Origin: Cruorifilaria tuberocauda
Lineage: Eukaryota; Nematoda; Chromadorea; Rhabditida; Onchocercidae
Assembly: GCA_013365365.1 (NCBI GenBank)
Contig: JABVXU010000275.1
Span: 1 to 64,000 of the forward strand
Direction: 5' to 3'
Length of the DNA stretch: 64,000 bases
Within the stretch, counting starts at the first letter, position 1, and the number at the start of each line of letters is the position of its first letter. The translations under genes and the position numbers were made by a program. The notes beneath the pieces are model-generated. The model did not search any database. It worked only from the letters and a program-made list of their open reading frames with translations, and was not told the origin of the DNA. Below, piece after piece: positions 40,601 to 53,050 of the stretch.

Positions 40601-43600
40601 GGGAAAAATGTATCTAAGGAAAGCTTCTTGAGATCTTCAAGAATGATTTTTCACAATACCAATCATTTTATTTATTCAATTCTCTGATTATCCATTTCAG
40701 GAAGCGTTTCATCTTGCAGAGACGGAACAAAAAATGGATATTTTTGCTGATGCTGTTGAAGATGACGGAACGTTAGATATATTTCTTCAATTGGCTGATT
40801 ATTACGCAAGAAATATGAATCCACAGAAGGCTGGATTTTTTTACTATAAAGCTGGACAATATTCTAAGGTTTTTGATTCATTCCCTTTAATAAAAAAACG
40901 AATTGCAATTTCTGTTTCTTTGTGCTAGTTAGTAGAAAATATGGAAGCAAAGAATTTGTTCTTTTGATTTGACATATGTATTTTTCTCCCTCAACCGTTT
41001 TGATGACTTCATTTCATAATCTACTCCAATACCTGGATAATGTCATCAAACAACATGCCACAACAAAATGACGAAATGGTTCTCACAGCTGCAGCAGACA
41101 GCTATACCAAAATCTACTTCAATAACCTTATAGCTATCAAATGTTTCGTTTTTATATGCAAAAAACGTAATTTAAATTATACATTATTTAAATATCCAAC
41201 ATCCAAAATAACTGTGATCGAATTGCCAGTCATTTCCGTTAAATCATTTATTGTAAATAAATTTTCATTTGTAGAAGAGATTAATTTTTTCTGAATTTAT
41301 ATGATATGATTTCAGGCACTACAGTACTTGCTTACAAACGGTGAAGATACACAGGCAATGAATACGGCAATAGCATGCGTAGTAAAAGCACGAGATCCTG
41401 ACTTGAATTCTCAAATGATTGATTATTTGCTTGGTGAAATTGATGGCATTCCTAAAGTATGTTTCGAATTTCCTGATCTTTTCACTTTTTTTGTTACTTT
41501 TTGTTTTCCTTTGTTTTCCGTCTCTATTCCTTATGTGTTCCTGCGTTTTTCTATTCTTGTGCTGACAATGTAAAAAATCAGGTCTCATTATAAAGCATAT
41601 TATTTTCGAAAGTAATCTTACTAGTGTTGATATTTCAACTTGCAAATTTAATCTTTACTCTCAATTTGTGAAAAGTTATGGCCAAGTTTCATGACATTCA
41701 TGTATTATTTTGTGAGGAAAACTAAAGATTTTATATCTACTATTAATATTTCTGAAATATAAGGAAAAGAACTTTCGCACTATAATTTTTAAGTTTTCAG
41801 AATCCAAAATTCCTCTTTAAATACTATGTTTCAATGAAAATGTATCGCGAAGCAGCAAAAACAGCAGTTGTGATAGCTACTGAAGAGCAGGCAAATGGTT
41901 CATACAGAATTGCTCATAAGTTATTGTTTGGAATGCACCAAGAATTACAGAATGAAGGGATCAAAGTACCATTTGAGATGCAGAATAACCTCATGTTACT
42001 GCATAGTTACCTCATAATCAAGGTGAGTCTTAACTAGTGTGATATTTTAATAGTTTGTAATATTTTAGTTTGCAGTACCAGTGTATCATGAATTTAGATG
42101 TTTAACATATTTTATAACTTACTGGATAAATGTATTTATTTTTGAGAAGTTAAAGAACCATTATCCTAAAGAAACCTTGATATATCACAATTAAAAAAAG
42201 GTTAAACTTGCAGAAGATAAACGTCCAAGCCATATCTTTCTTAATAACATTTTACTTATTTCAAGATACATTGTCTCAAAGCTTTGCTCTGAATTAAAAA
42301 TTTTTTCCTGTAACGTAAAACATTATCTTAAATGATTTTTTTTAAACAGAATTTGGTGAAGCGTGGTGAACACACGAAAGCTGCACGCATGTTAATAAGA
42401 GTAGCCAATAGCATCAGCCGTTTTCCAGCACGTTAGTGATTCATTATTTATTAATTCAAGAAAAAAAGATGCTAATGTTGATGTATCATTAGAAAAAACA
42501 ATAGATTTGATATTATTATGGTAAAATTAACGACAGAATTGGAAAATGACATCATTGAGTTCATAAGTTATATCATACTTACACAGTAGATTACAAGAAG
42601 GAAAAAAAATCTTTAATTTTCTGATTGACGCTTAATTTTGACATCTTAGATAATTTTCCTGTTAAAATTATCCCTTTCTTGAAAAAAGAAGAATTAGAAT
42701 AAAGAATAAAGATGGCAAATAATTATTGTGCGTAATATATTATTTTATAGATGTTGTACCTATTCTTACAACTACTATTATTGAATGTACTAAAGCGGGC
42801 CTCAAACAATCTGCATTCAAATTTGCTGTAGAACTTTTAAAGGACCATAATCGGAAAAGTATTGATGAGAAGTACCGTAAAAAGATTGAAGCTATTGTAA
42901 GGTAATATTGTTTAGTTTGAAAAGAAAAGTATAAATTTGAATCATAAAGCAAGAAAGATTAATAAACCTTAGAATAACATAGACTGATGTGGTAAAATAA
43001 TCAGTCAACGAATAAATCATAACTTAAGTATTCAATATGCATAATAGGATCATATGTATTTTTAATATGATTAAATGCATAACATTTTTAATGCAATAAC
43101 CATTTATTCCCAAAATATAATGTTTCTCTGTTCATCTCTGGATTTTCTAATATTTCGTAAGAATGATTCAAATATGACTGCTTATACTTTGTTTAACTGA
43201 GGATCAGTTTTTCATTTATAGGAAACCAAATAAATTACCAGATCCAGAAGAACCTAAAACGTGTTGTCCATATTGTGATAATCCAACGGAGGAATCAACT
43301 CTTGTTTGTTCATTATGCAAAAATTTGATTCCTTATTGTATCGTTACGGTGAGAATGATATCTTTATTATTTCCAAGAAATTCAAAAATTATAATATACA
43401 ATTGAACAATTGAATCTCATTTTTTGTACAAAAATCTGATATCATGTTTTGCAGGGCCTGCATGTGATTGCAAATGACCTTACAGTGTGTCCATCATGTG
43501 GATTTCCTGGCTTTTATTCTGAATTGAAAAGGCTAGTAGTAGAATTTTATTTATTGTATGGATTTTCTCATTTCAAATTTAAACAAAAAAAAGTAGTTTA

Positions 43601-44088
43601 TAACTTATCTAGTATTACATTTCAATTTCATGACATGTGTCAGTAAACTTCAGAATCCATTCGGAAGTTCCTCAAAAATGTTATAGGAATTTTGATTTAG
43701 TCTCATAAAGTATTTTCAACTATAATAAAATAAACATTATTTAACATCACTTCGTCGACATTCACATTCTCTAAAAATCCCATTATAACATAAATTGTAT
43801 CAAATATTATAAGCTTAATGATTTAAATTATTTTGACCGAGTTTGTAGTGTTACCAGGAATAATGTTCGTATTTGTAGCTAAAATGCAGTGATTAAAAAA
43901 AAAAATCATTCCCAAAATAAATGAGATTATCCTGATACTTGATTGATTTCAGGCTTCAGGATGAGAAAGAAGATTGTCCAATGTGTGGTGATGAACTTAA
44001 TGATTTGAAAATAGTCAATGATGTGAAGCAATTTTTGATGAATGACAAAAAAATTGAAAGCGAGAAAATTAGGGAAATTGAATCTTGA
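31621..44088 (+). CDS. dyf-2: WD repeat protein 19 / intraflagellar transport 144 (IFT-A subunit)
   Basis: Thirty-six exons join in phase to 1362 residues (human WDR19 has 1342). Early exons: 31621-31626, 31841-31935, 32238-32303, 32524-32655, 32800-32898, 33216-33432, 33777-33889, 34153-34234, 34450-34541, 34724-34794, 35276-35448, 35549-35666, 35986-36092, 36457-36582, 36727-36924. Later: 37188-37293, 37802-37968, 38051-38088, 38204-38301, 38411-38583, 38755-38864, 39001-39073, 39209-39279, 39466-39541, 39628-39710, 39851-39953, 40138-40265, 40401-40467, 40701-40868, 41316-41456, 41801-42022, 42350-42431, 42751-42901, 43222-43348, 43455-43535, 43960-44088. The start [11 protein letters not shown] matches the family start. 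WD40 propellers come first ([17 protein letters not shown]). An alpha-solenoid/TPR region follows ([20 protein letters not shown]). C-terminal zinc knuckles are [22 protein letters not shown] and CPMC. IFT-A drives retrograde transport in cilia, which in nematodes means sensory neurons. Confidence 0.96.
33654..33697. repeat. Perfect inverted repeat, 21-bp arms with a 2-base centre
   Basis: The left arm is TTTTTTTAGCAGATTCATTT plus T, the centre is CT, and the right arm is its exact reverse complement. It lies in the intron between the sixth and seventh WDR19 exons. It could form a cruciform in DNA or a hairpin in the pre-mRNA. No gene-like sequence surrounds it. Confidence 0.95.
39949..40015 (+). 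repeat. AATAGT hexamer array at a WDR19 splice donor
   Basis: GCAATAGTAATAG and TTCGAATAGTAATAG-type units repeat several times, starting exactly at the end of the exon that ends at 39953. The proposed donor (ATA|GTAATAG) is the first unit, so the repeat offers several alternative GTAATAG donors downstream. Confidence 0.75.
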
Positions 44089-44296
44089 AGTTCATTTTCA
44101 TTTATGGAAATTTAATTTTCAATAATGAATAGGACATTATTAATATTCTATTTATAAATGACCTGCAAAAGAGATATTTTTAGTAATATGAACTATGATT
44201 ATAATTTATCGGAATGACATTAAAATTCATATGCATAAGTCTTGTAAACTTTAAAAATTGAAAACTCTCAGTAATTTCGTAACATATCATCATCAA

Positions 44297-45241
44297 TTAA
44301 TCTTCAAGGAATAATTCCTTTACCAGCAGCTCATCAGCGCACTGACCACCCGACAATCTCTTCACCTAAATGAAAAAACTAATTTGTCTTTTGATGAAAT
44401 ATTTGATGCTATTAAAATTTCGTGTTATATTCGTTGTAGAAATAATAAAAGTTTACTCATATACAGTTAGTAAAATGGAGTAAAAAGTTATTAAAGTTTT
44501 TATACAGTTAGTAAAGTGTTTTGTTGTATGAGATATGAAGAGAAGTAATTTCTCATTTTTACAAAATTATATGATCAAATTTACAAATAAATTCTGTTTA
44601 AGAAAAAAAAAGAACGAAGATTAAACCTTATTGCTATAATCCAGTAATGTGGGAATTTCCTTCAGTTTAAATCTTTCATCAGTTCGGAATGGATTTGCTT
44701 GATCTTTCCAGCTAAAATTACCATAATTAAAGACGGCAATTACAAATGTATTATTCAAGCAAGCGTGCAATGACAAAAAATCTGCAAGATTTCTAAATTT
44801 TCTTAAATTTTTTCATCAATAAAAGAACGTATCGATTATTATTGTTCAAACAAGAAGTAAGCAGATAAACTTACTATGTTCGTAATCCGACGCCACATTC
44901 GATAAATGTAATATCCGCATCCATATCATCAGAAGTGACAATTTCCTCAATAACCTTCGTGATTATCGGTTCTGCTAAAATGGCCGTTAAATTTTATATT
45001 AAAATTTAAAGAGAAAAAGAAAGTTAGAAAGTGACTGTTGATCCAAATAAAAATATCCGAGACTACAAATATAGCTAAATGAAACAAAGGAAAAGAAGAA
45101 AAAACCTTTAACACAATCTGGACACCAACTTTTCCCATTTTCTTTCGATCCGCTGAACAAAATAATAGTACGACATTTGACATCTTTCAACAATTCATTT
45201 AATTCATTCAAACCTTCAGCTTTTCTTTCGTTAAATGTCAT
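44297..45241 (-). CDS. Thioredoxin domain-containing protein 17-like (TRP14 family)
   Basis: Exons 45241-45106, 44971-44875, 44711-44627 and 44365-44297 give 128 residues; human TXNDC17 has 123. The redox motif WCPDC sits in KSWCPDCVK (about residues 39-43), preceded by TIILFSGSKENG. Next come EPIITKVIEEIV, FIECGVGLRTYWKDQANPFR, the cis-Pro loop EIPTLLDY and the C-terminal LFLED. The family reduces small disulfides, including cystine and protein persulfides, in the cytosol. The start ATG follows TTATTTTAG directly and corresponds to the family's usual start, so a trans-spliced start is possible. The gene is tail-to-tail with WDR19, with 208 bases between stop codons. Two possible upstream exons are listed separately. 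Confidence 0.92.
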
Positions 45242-45277
45242 CTAAAATAAGATAAGCTTATTTTTGGGCTTATCTAC

Positions 45278-45979
45278 CTGTTTCCGTAATGCTTGTTCAC
45301 TTTCTTGGCAATAAAATACTGGAAATCCCTTAAAATATACATTCTTCTATATAGAATAATCTAAAGTCAAAAGCATATAGCATAAAGTTTTAAGCAACTT
45401 TCAATAGTTTTATACATTTACAACATTATATACGTAAATATATGTTTAATATAAAAGTTCGATTGATCTGAAAATTTTAATTTCAAAAAGTAATCATAAA
45501 AATGAATAGATAAGGAAAAAAGGAATTTTTATTTATGTTGAAATCTGAAGTCAGGTTACATCATATTAGATAATATCATCAATACCATACATTATAATAC
45601 AATATTCATACGAATTGTTGTTGACTTTTCATTCATCATCATGAGTGATTACTTCCTATTAATAATTGTTAATTAGATTATGACCGTTCCTTCTGTCTGA
45701 TTAGTGAAGTTTTGATATGATTGAGAAACAATCACTATTCAATTGGTAGAAGAAATTATTAATAGTAATGATTAGCTAAAAAGCAAAAATAATGTTAAAG
45801 TAGACATATGTGCGTAAATTAAGTAAAAGTAAATATAACTTTCATGAAAGCTTCACATCGCTTTAAAATAGAAAACAAATTTCATCAGAATAATAAATGT
45901 AATCAATACTTACGAAACCTAGGTAACATTTACTTTTTTTCGCTTTGAATTCAATGAAAGTTTCTCTTTCAGCTGTCAT
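45278..45979 (-). other. Two candidate in-phase exons upstream of the TXNDC17-like gene
   Basis: On the minus strand, 45979-45914 reads MTAERETFIEFKAKKSKCYL plus GF and ends at GTAAGT. The segment 45328-45278 reads GFPVFYCQESEQALRKQ and ends at GTAGAT. Both have phase-0 ends, so they could be spliced to the TXNDC17 start exon as an N-terminal extension, or form a small separate gene of about 50 residues. The TXNDC17 family does not need this extension. The reading is speculative. Confidence 0.3.
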
Positions 45980-46862
45980 TAATATAACAATATGCACATG
46001 AATTGTGATTTAAGGCAATTTCATCGAGAACAAAGCTAAGAAATATTATTGAATAAAAAAAGAAAATAAGGCAAAAATCAAGAAATCAATTACAACCAAT
46101 GATTATACAAATTCACTAACCGGATAATGAAAATGATTACTTACGGTACCACAGGTTAAACAACCTGATTGCAATAGAGATTACTTGTCTGTAATTCAAT
46201 TTTGTTATGTATTATTTAATGAAAATAATTTAAATATATTTGATGAATACATTTAGTCAGTGAATATTTTGACAACAGTTCATGAAATATCAACTATTGT
46301 AATGAAATGTTAACAGGAACAAATAATAGGGCAACATGCCACATAGACTATTCAATATTAACCAAATCAATTTCTGAAGTTAACGCAAATCCAGAAAAAT
46401 CATAGATCAAGCATATATTCATTAATTCTTTAATTAATAGAAATACTATCGAAAATTTGCCTTACATATAATTCACCGATTATATATTGGAAGAATTTCC
46501 ATGAAAAAATGTGCGAAACAGCGAAAGTAAATGATTATTATTTTTTATTATCAAGGAAGTATAAATTAATCATTAATGCATAAGAAAAAAAATAAATGAA
46601 TAATTGAATCAGATATCAATGAAAATTCGAATATTGAAAAAATAAACTTTTTAGGTGTAATAATAGGGAAAGATTTAAAAACCAGCATGAGTAAAATTGA
46701 TGAATAAAGGGCAATCATTTTAAATAAAAAAAAATAAACAAATTTCACTTTTTCAATTACTGAATTCAAAAAAGCAACAAATAACTAATGGAAACACAAA
46801 TTTAAAAATAAATTTAAATATTAAAAAAATTTGCAATCACCAACAAATTCGAATTCATTACG

Positions 46863-48066
46863 TCAATCGCTGGAAGCACGAAGCTTCGGAGCACCCAAAT
46901 CGCCGTTTTTACGTTCAGTAGTTGGAATTAATTTTTGTAAATTTTTCTTCTTTGCATATTCCATTAATGCATTATGCGCATTAACGCCAAATCCAACTCG
47001 ACTGGCCGTTCTTGCCAACCAATGAGTGCTAAAAGTAATAGTATCTTTAAATGTATAAATAATAAGTTTTTCAAGAGCTATAATGAAGATCAATTTTGCA
47101 AAAAAAAACACTTCAATAAATGATTTGAAAGAGCAATTCAAAATAATCCAAACATATAAGCTAAAAAAGAACACTTTGCAATAATTCAAACAAACAATCT
47201 GAAAGAGCAATTCAAAATGATTCAAACGGTATGTAAAACAGTAGTTTAAAATAATTGAAACTGGTAATCTAAAAGTTATCAAGGAAAAGATTTATCAAAA
47301 TTTTTGAGAAGAAAAATCATTGTGTAAACCTAATTACACTACATACCAAAAAATAATTAGAAAAAAGAAAACAGGTTTGGAAAAGTTGATCGAAAGAGCA
47401 AGCTTTGAAGGAATTGAAGTTAAAATAATTTATCATTCCAATATGAGGAAGATAAGATATTCATTCACCCGCTAGTAACAGCTTCTGTAACACTTTTTAA
47501 TTGACGAACATGAATAATGGTGAGAAGTGATATCACTAATGAACCACAATTAATAACGGCCGGAAGGATTAGAATAACAAATATCCAAAAATAATACCGC
47601 TCAGCTGCTTCTATGCATGACCGAACTAAAAGTATAATGAATACAACAAACACTATTTTACATATAATAATAATGTAAATTTATTTTACCCCAATTCTTT
47701 CATTTTACAAACAAATTATAAATATATCAAGACAATTGATAAATCCATAATTAAAATTATTTTAGCTTCTGAATTACCTAATAAATGTAGTATTAGATCT
47801 TGAAGTATCTACTAATTTTTAAGCTATATAGTGAAAACAAATTTTCATACTACTTTGCATTTTAGTGCCATCACAACAATGATAAATATTTAGTAGAATT
47901 TTATTGCACTTTATGATCTATATAACAACATATAAACATTCTAGTCCGCGTATCGTCAATTAATTCACGCAAACAGATAATACTCACAGTTATAAAGCGA
48001 AGTTTCAGAATTATTTGAAAGAGAACGGAGCAAAGTTTGCGAAGTGGAGGACTCAAAATGAACCAT
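46863..48066 (-). CDS. Small single-pass membrane protein of unknown function
   Basis: Exons 48066-47988, 47625-47469 and 47028-46863 join in phase to 133 residues. The N-terminus MVHFESSTSQTLLRSLSNNS is polar, with one possible N-glycosylation sequon (NNS). It leads to FRSCIEAAERYYFWI and one long hydrophobic stretch, WIFVILILPAVINCGSLVIS, at about residues 37-65. The C-terminal tail is basic and likely cytoplasmic: IIHVRQLKSVTEAV, THWLARTASRVGFGVNAHNA, EYAKKKNLQKLIPT and LRASSD. There is no signal peptide. The first exon is chosen because its frame ends with one base left over, as the next exon requires, at a GTGAGT donor. I do not recognise the family. The gene lies between OSGEP and the TXNDC17-like gene, all in one direction. 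Confidence 0.6.
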
Positions 48067-48590
48067 TTCGCATAATCAGATGGAGAGAAACATAAATCAA
48101 ACCTGTTTCTACTGAATAACAGCAAAAATTGCACCATTCATCTGTATATATACACCATTGAATAATTAATTTGCATTTTGAAACTAAATTTGCATTAATT
48201 ATTGAAGAAATGGATAAATCTACGCAAATAATACAATATTTCGAATAGCATTATTTTAATATAAATTGGTAGCTATGTATTTGACAGAGATGAAACATCT
48301 TCAGAAGTGATTAGCGAAATTAAAGAGAAAGGGGAAATCAGATTATCGAAAAGGCAATAACACCTAGTTTTACCATAATCTCCTTTGATAATTTTCAATC
48401 AAAATTAAATGAATTCTACAGACTAAAAAGGTTACATTCTTATCATCTGAAGCTTATCCAGTAATAATAATTTCCATATAGAGAATAAATGCGAATGATT
48501 TTGCGAGAAAATTTCTCTTCGAGAAATCATTTAAATAAAAAAATCTCATTTCTCACATTATTCGTTGGTAATCGTCCATTCACGATTCCA

Positions 48591-50557
48591 TCACTCGCGC
48601 CAGACTATATCGATTTGATCAGTACGAAAACGTTGCGTGATGCTACACTCATCAAAAGCAATTACCATTTTAGCATTTGCCATATGCCAACCAACTTGAG
48701 CGATCATAGCACCATTATCAATACAAAATCTTTCATCTGTAGCAAATAATTTCGCACCCCTAAAAAAATTAAACTCACTAATTTTTAATTCCATATTTTA
48801 GTTCATAGCTATTTCCCAATTGTCAATGTATTTTATTCCAATACAATTGCACTTAAAATGAGTATTTAATCATATTGCTATCAATTAACTATTTACCGTT
48901 GTTCGGCCATAATTGACATCATTGTTTGAAGGCGTTTATTAGAACCAACACCACCTACGATTAACACTTCGTTGCTATCACAATGTGCCATTGCTCTTTC
49001 GGTGATTTCTACTAACATAGCGAATATTGTTTCCTAAAAAGCGATTCCAATCCATAAAATATAAAAGATGTATTTTTGACGAAGAACATGATGTAAAATT
49101 TCCTGAAAAGCATACCATGCTAAGAATTTTATATCAGAAATCAACCCATAAATTTTGAAATTACACAATTTTAATGCTATTCGAGCAAAAGTTCTACGTA
49201 AAGCAGCGAGATTTCAATAACTGTCTCTCACAATTAGGTAAGGTTCTACTAACCTGCAAAGAAAAACAAAGATCAGCTGCAGTACATTCACCCGCTCGAA
49301 TCATTTGTAAACCTTTGTGTTCAACATAAGAAAGTATACCAGAAAGTGACAAATCCATTCCTTTTACTGTATATGGCAATGCGATAAGCTTTTTCCCTTC
49401 TAAGGCAAGTTGCTCTAAATTATAAGCCGGAAATGGATCATTTGGAAGATTTACCAATCGTGCAAATCTGAAAAAACATTACATTTCATGCATTATTTGA
49501 AATTTATCGTAAGCAAGAAATATATTCAGAAATTAATATAAGTTGGAATTTTTTTAATATATAAAAAAGAAATAGAATCAAATACCTATCCAAGCAATTA
49601 CCAACAGCAATATCCAATGTTTCACCAAATATCCTATAGCGTTGATTAGAATAACTAATGACCTGAAAGAATACCAACTTAGTAATAATAAGAATTTAGT
49701 AATAATAAATAATAATAATAAGAATCAAAATCAAAATAAAATATGCAATAAAATCAATTAGATAATCATTAAATTAATATACCTGAGTATTGCCTCCACT
49801 AACATAAAGCACTACTGGATTTTCCGCTTTCGTGATAAGACGTCCCATTTCGATATGGCCAATACAATGATTCACTGGATAAAGTGGGATTGACCATAAC
49901 TGCGATAACGTACGTGCTACGATTGCACCAACTTGCAATGGAGCACCCATTCCCGGTCCTTTCGTATAAGCAATTCCATCAATTTCATTCTGTGGGTTCT
50001 GCAGAAAGGTTTCAATGTCACATATATCAATCACAAACTTTTTGTTTAGCCTTTCATAAACTATTTTAAATCGATAGTTTTAATAAGGGAGTTTCAGATG
50101 AAGAATTCTATTTGTGTAACATCACATGCTTTCAACGTTTTTTTATAATAATTACACAAGACAGTGATGAAACAAAGTACAAAAATTTCAACAAAAATAT
50201 GATTCTATGCAAAGTACATGAAATTTTTGTTCTATAATCCTTACTTTGATATTAGCCTGTTGTAAGGCATCAATAACAATACGAACAACATTTTGTCTAT
50301 GATGTGCTGCCGTTTCAGGTGGTCGAAATCCTTGGCCAAGCGGAGCATGATAAGTAGCCCGAGGATTTGATAATACCTACATATAAATGTATGAATGCAT
50401 ATCATGAAAAAACTAAGTAATACTTCGAAATTATAGAAAACTGAAGCATAATTATAATAAAGACTAGAAAAATTACAAAAATGGATACCTCGCCATCACG
50501 AATGATTCCAACGCCAACTTTATTAGCACTACTTTCAATTCCCAATATGCAAACCAT
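48591..50557 (-). CDS. tRNA N6-adenosine threonylcarbamoyltransferase (OSGEP/Kae1)
   Basis: Exons 50557-50489, 50376-50245, 49998-49783, 49662-49586, 49467-49254, 49033-48897 and 48759-48591 give 337 residues; human OSGEP has 335. Start [18 protein letters not shown] is the ASKHA ATP-binding fold of the Kae1/TsaD family. The metal-binding motif is NHCIGH with H111 and H115, and the third ligand is D296 in [17 protein letters not shown] and [10 protein letters not shown] are further family signatures. The enzyme is the catalytic subunit of the KEOPS complex and makes t6A37 in ANN-decoding tRNAs; the TsaC/YRDC partner supplies threonylcarbamoyl-AMP. No mitochondrial signal is seen, so it is the cytosolic form rather than OSGEPL1. 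Length and motifs are complete. Confidence 0.97.
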
Positions 50558-51187
50558 AATTTATTCGTTAACAAAATCGATCCAGTTTCAACAATTGTTC
50601 GGCTTTCTAGTATCAATAAAATTTATATGACGGTATTATATTGAAATGCTTTTAAAAAGGATAAAATTAAAAAAAGATAAAATCAAATTTGGTGTAATCA
50701 AAGAATGCAGTAATAATAAGAACATTCTTTTTTCGTTAGAGAAATACTAGTTGCAAATATTTTATTAATTACCCGAGTATTTCAACATGTTTTTTATTAT
50801 CTAAAGACAAGGTATTCTGTCAATAAAGCTTTCGACAGCACAGAAATATTTAGAATTTTGATAATAAAAGTTAAGTTTCATCAGCAACTTCACGCAAAAT
50901 TTCTCACGTATTTCTTACTTGTACTTTTCATGCTACGAAGACCTGTCAAAAAAAAAACTAATTACCTCTTTTTTCGATTCTATACTATTTACAACTTCTG
51001 ATAATTTTATATAAATAAAAGAATTTTGCTTTCATTAGAAGTAAACACGTATGATTTGAATTTGGATAAAAAACCGTTAAATCGTAGCAGTGAATTTTCT
51101 TAAGTCATTTCTTAGATATCAAGACAAGATTACTTTTAAAATAATGCAATAAATTAGCAACAATTAACGATAAATAACCCTTATTTA

Positions 51188-51370
51188 TTAAAAATGCAAG
51201 TAATTCAAAACCTGTATAAGTCGTTCTGCCTTTTTCCCGGTAGCTTTCTTATTGAAAAAAAATTCTCGATATACTCGTTCACAAAAATAATCCTTATCTG
51301 TGTAGACAAAAGTATCGGCTTTTCGTAAAATCCGTTTATACAATGATAAAATCATCAAACGATTGTTCAT
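51188..51370 (-). CDS. 60-residue LYR-motif microprotein resembling the MIEF1 microprotein
   Basis: A single-exon frame begins MNNRLMILSLYKRILRKADT and continues FVYTDKDYFCERVYREFFFN and KKATGKKAERLIQVLNYLHF. The pattern LSLY..LLR, YTD.D(F/Y), REF..N and a final L..LN matches the human MIEF1 microprotein along its whole length. That protein is encoded in the 5' UTR of MIEF1 mRNA and belongs to the LYR family, which binds mitochondrial acyl carrier protein; it helps assemble the mitochondrial large ribosomal subunit. Here it stands as its own gene, with no MIEF1 reading frame nearby. TTTTTTTCAG about 35 bases upstream is a plausible spliced-leader acceptor. The frame extends one codon further to a TTG. 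The GT within CAGGTTTTG could be a donor, but reading through fits the family better. Confidence 0.75.
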   Translation of the reverse strand: MNNRLMILSLYKRILRKADTFVYTDKDYFCERVYREFFFNKKATGKKAERLIQVLNYLHF

Positions 51371-53050
51371 CAATGCAAAATGGATATAATAAATTATGAA
51401 TGAAACTGAAAAAAAGAAATACTTATAAGCCTTACTTCTAACTACCCTAATTCACCAAATTTAATATTACTTCCGCTTACCGGCTTGTAATTTAAAGTAG
51501 TTTAAACTTGTAAAACAACTATCACAATCAATCCACTTCAAAATAGTTTATCGTGGATTAAGATACAGTGATCCTTACAAATGATAGTTTAACAGCCTAA
51601 GCAAATACTACATGGAAATCAATTTTTTGATTTCAATTTTTTCTCAAATATGAATATTTAATCTTTTATCTTTTTTTGATTTAAAGAAGCGATTATTAGC
51701 TTGAAGTATGAGATTCACGATTTTACGCCAATTATCCACAAAAAATTTTCATTTTTTAATATGAGTATTTTATTTATTTATTTATTTGAATGATGCAAAA
51801 ATAGCCATATAATTTATGTTACAATTTCTTTTATACGAAAGATGAGAATAAACAAATGAAATAAAATGAAAGAAAGGATAAAAATGCTCGAGCAAAAAAA
51901 TACATTTCATATTGCGGTCTATTGCAGTGAAGCTAAATGAATTAAAAATCAAAAAAGCAATCAAAATTGAATGAATTATCTAGAAGAAATTGGAAACTTT
52001 TATTTCTAATGAAAATGCCAGAGAAAATGAAGCATTTTATTTAGTATGAAATAATCATGAATCATTGATTTTCTGCCATAAGCCAAAAATATTTCTGAGA
52101 ATCCAGGAAAAGAAACTTGATAGTTGAAAAATTAGCACAAAAGTAACAACATATAATTGGTAGGAAAATTCTTGAGACTATAGATAATGATTTATTAACA
52201 TTTGATATTAAAATAATTTTTTATTAAGTTACGTCGAAAATTCTCTCGAAGTTTACATAAAAGCAATAACATGAGAGAAATAATAACGCCACCGGAATTT
52301 GTGTTCAGAAATTATCACTATTTCGAAACAAGACGAAGTTGAAAATTATCATCTTAAACAATTCACATCTTATAATTCTTGAAAACACATTTGGAGCATA
52401 GATCTTAAACACATGTGTCAGAAATTATATTATTATTTCAAGCAACATAAATGCAACAATTTTTCTATTTGCAAAACTACTTGCAATGAAACTCATCCTT
52501 TAAATAGTAATCAGATCTTCATGCATGAATTAATATCATATCACGTTTAAGAGTATGGAATAAGTGAGAAAGAAGCCTGAGGAGCAAGAAAGTCTGAAAA
52601 CTGCTTGATGAAGAGAACGAAACCAAGCATTCATGATATATTTTATTAGCATTACAGACTTTCATTCAAAATCTAATGAAAAAGCCTTTTGATATATTAA
52701 AATAAAAATGAGTGAAATACAGAAAATCAGTGATGATCTTCTGCGTGAGCTTAATAACAAGATTGAAAAATGAACACTTCACTGCAATTTATACAGGATT
52801 AAGAATATAATAAATAGAAAAAACGGTTTCATGATAAATCTATATGGGATCAAAAAAATATGCATCACTTATGCTTTTATATAATCAAAAGTTGAAAATA
52901 AATGAGTGGAGAGCCGGATACAAGTCCCTAGAAAAGCAACAAGTGCAGAAGCAGAAGTCACAAGTAAAACAGTTAAGGCATAGAAAACCATTCAGCGCTG
53001 GATCGAAATCACTTTTTTTTACACAAAATACATGGGCAAACCATATTTCA
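51371..53050. other. AT-rich intergenic region
   Basis: It holds the 3' UTR of the PIP4P-type gene (right) and the upstream region of the LYR gene (left). Short open fragments on the minus strand near 52250-52320 and 52560-52640 have no family match. I see no supported gene. Confidence 0.55.
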
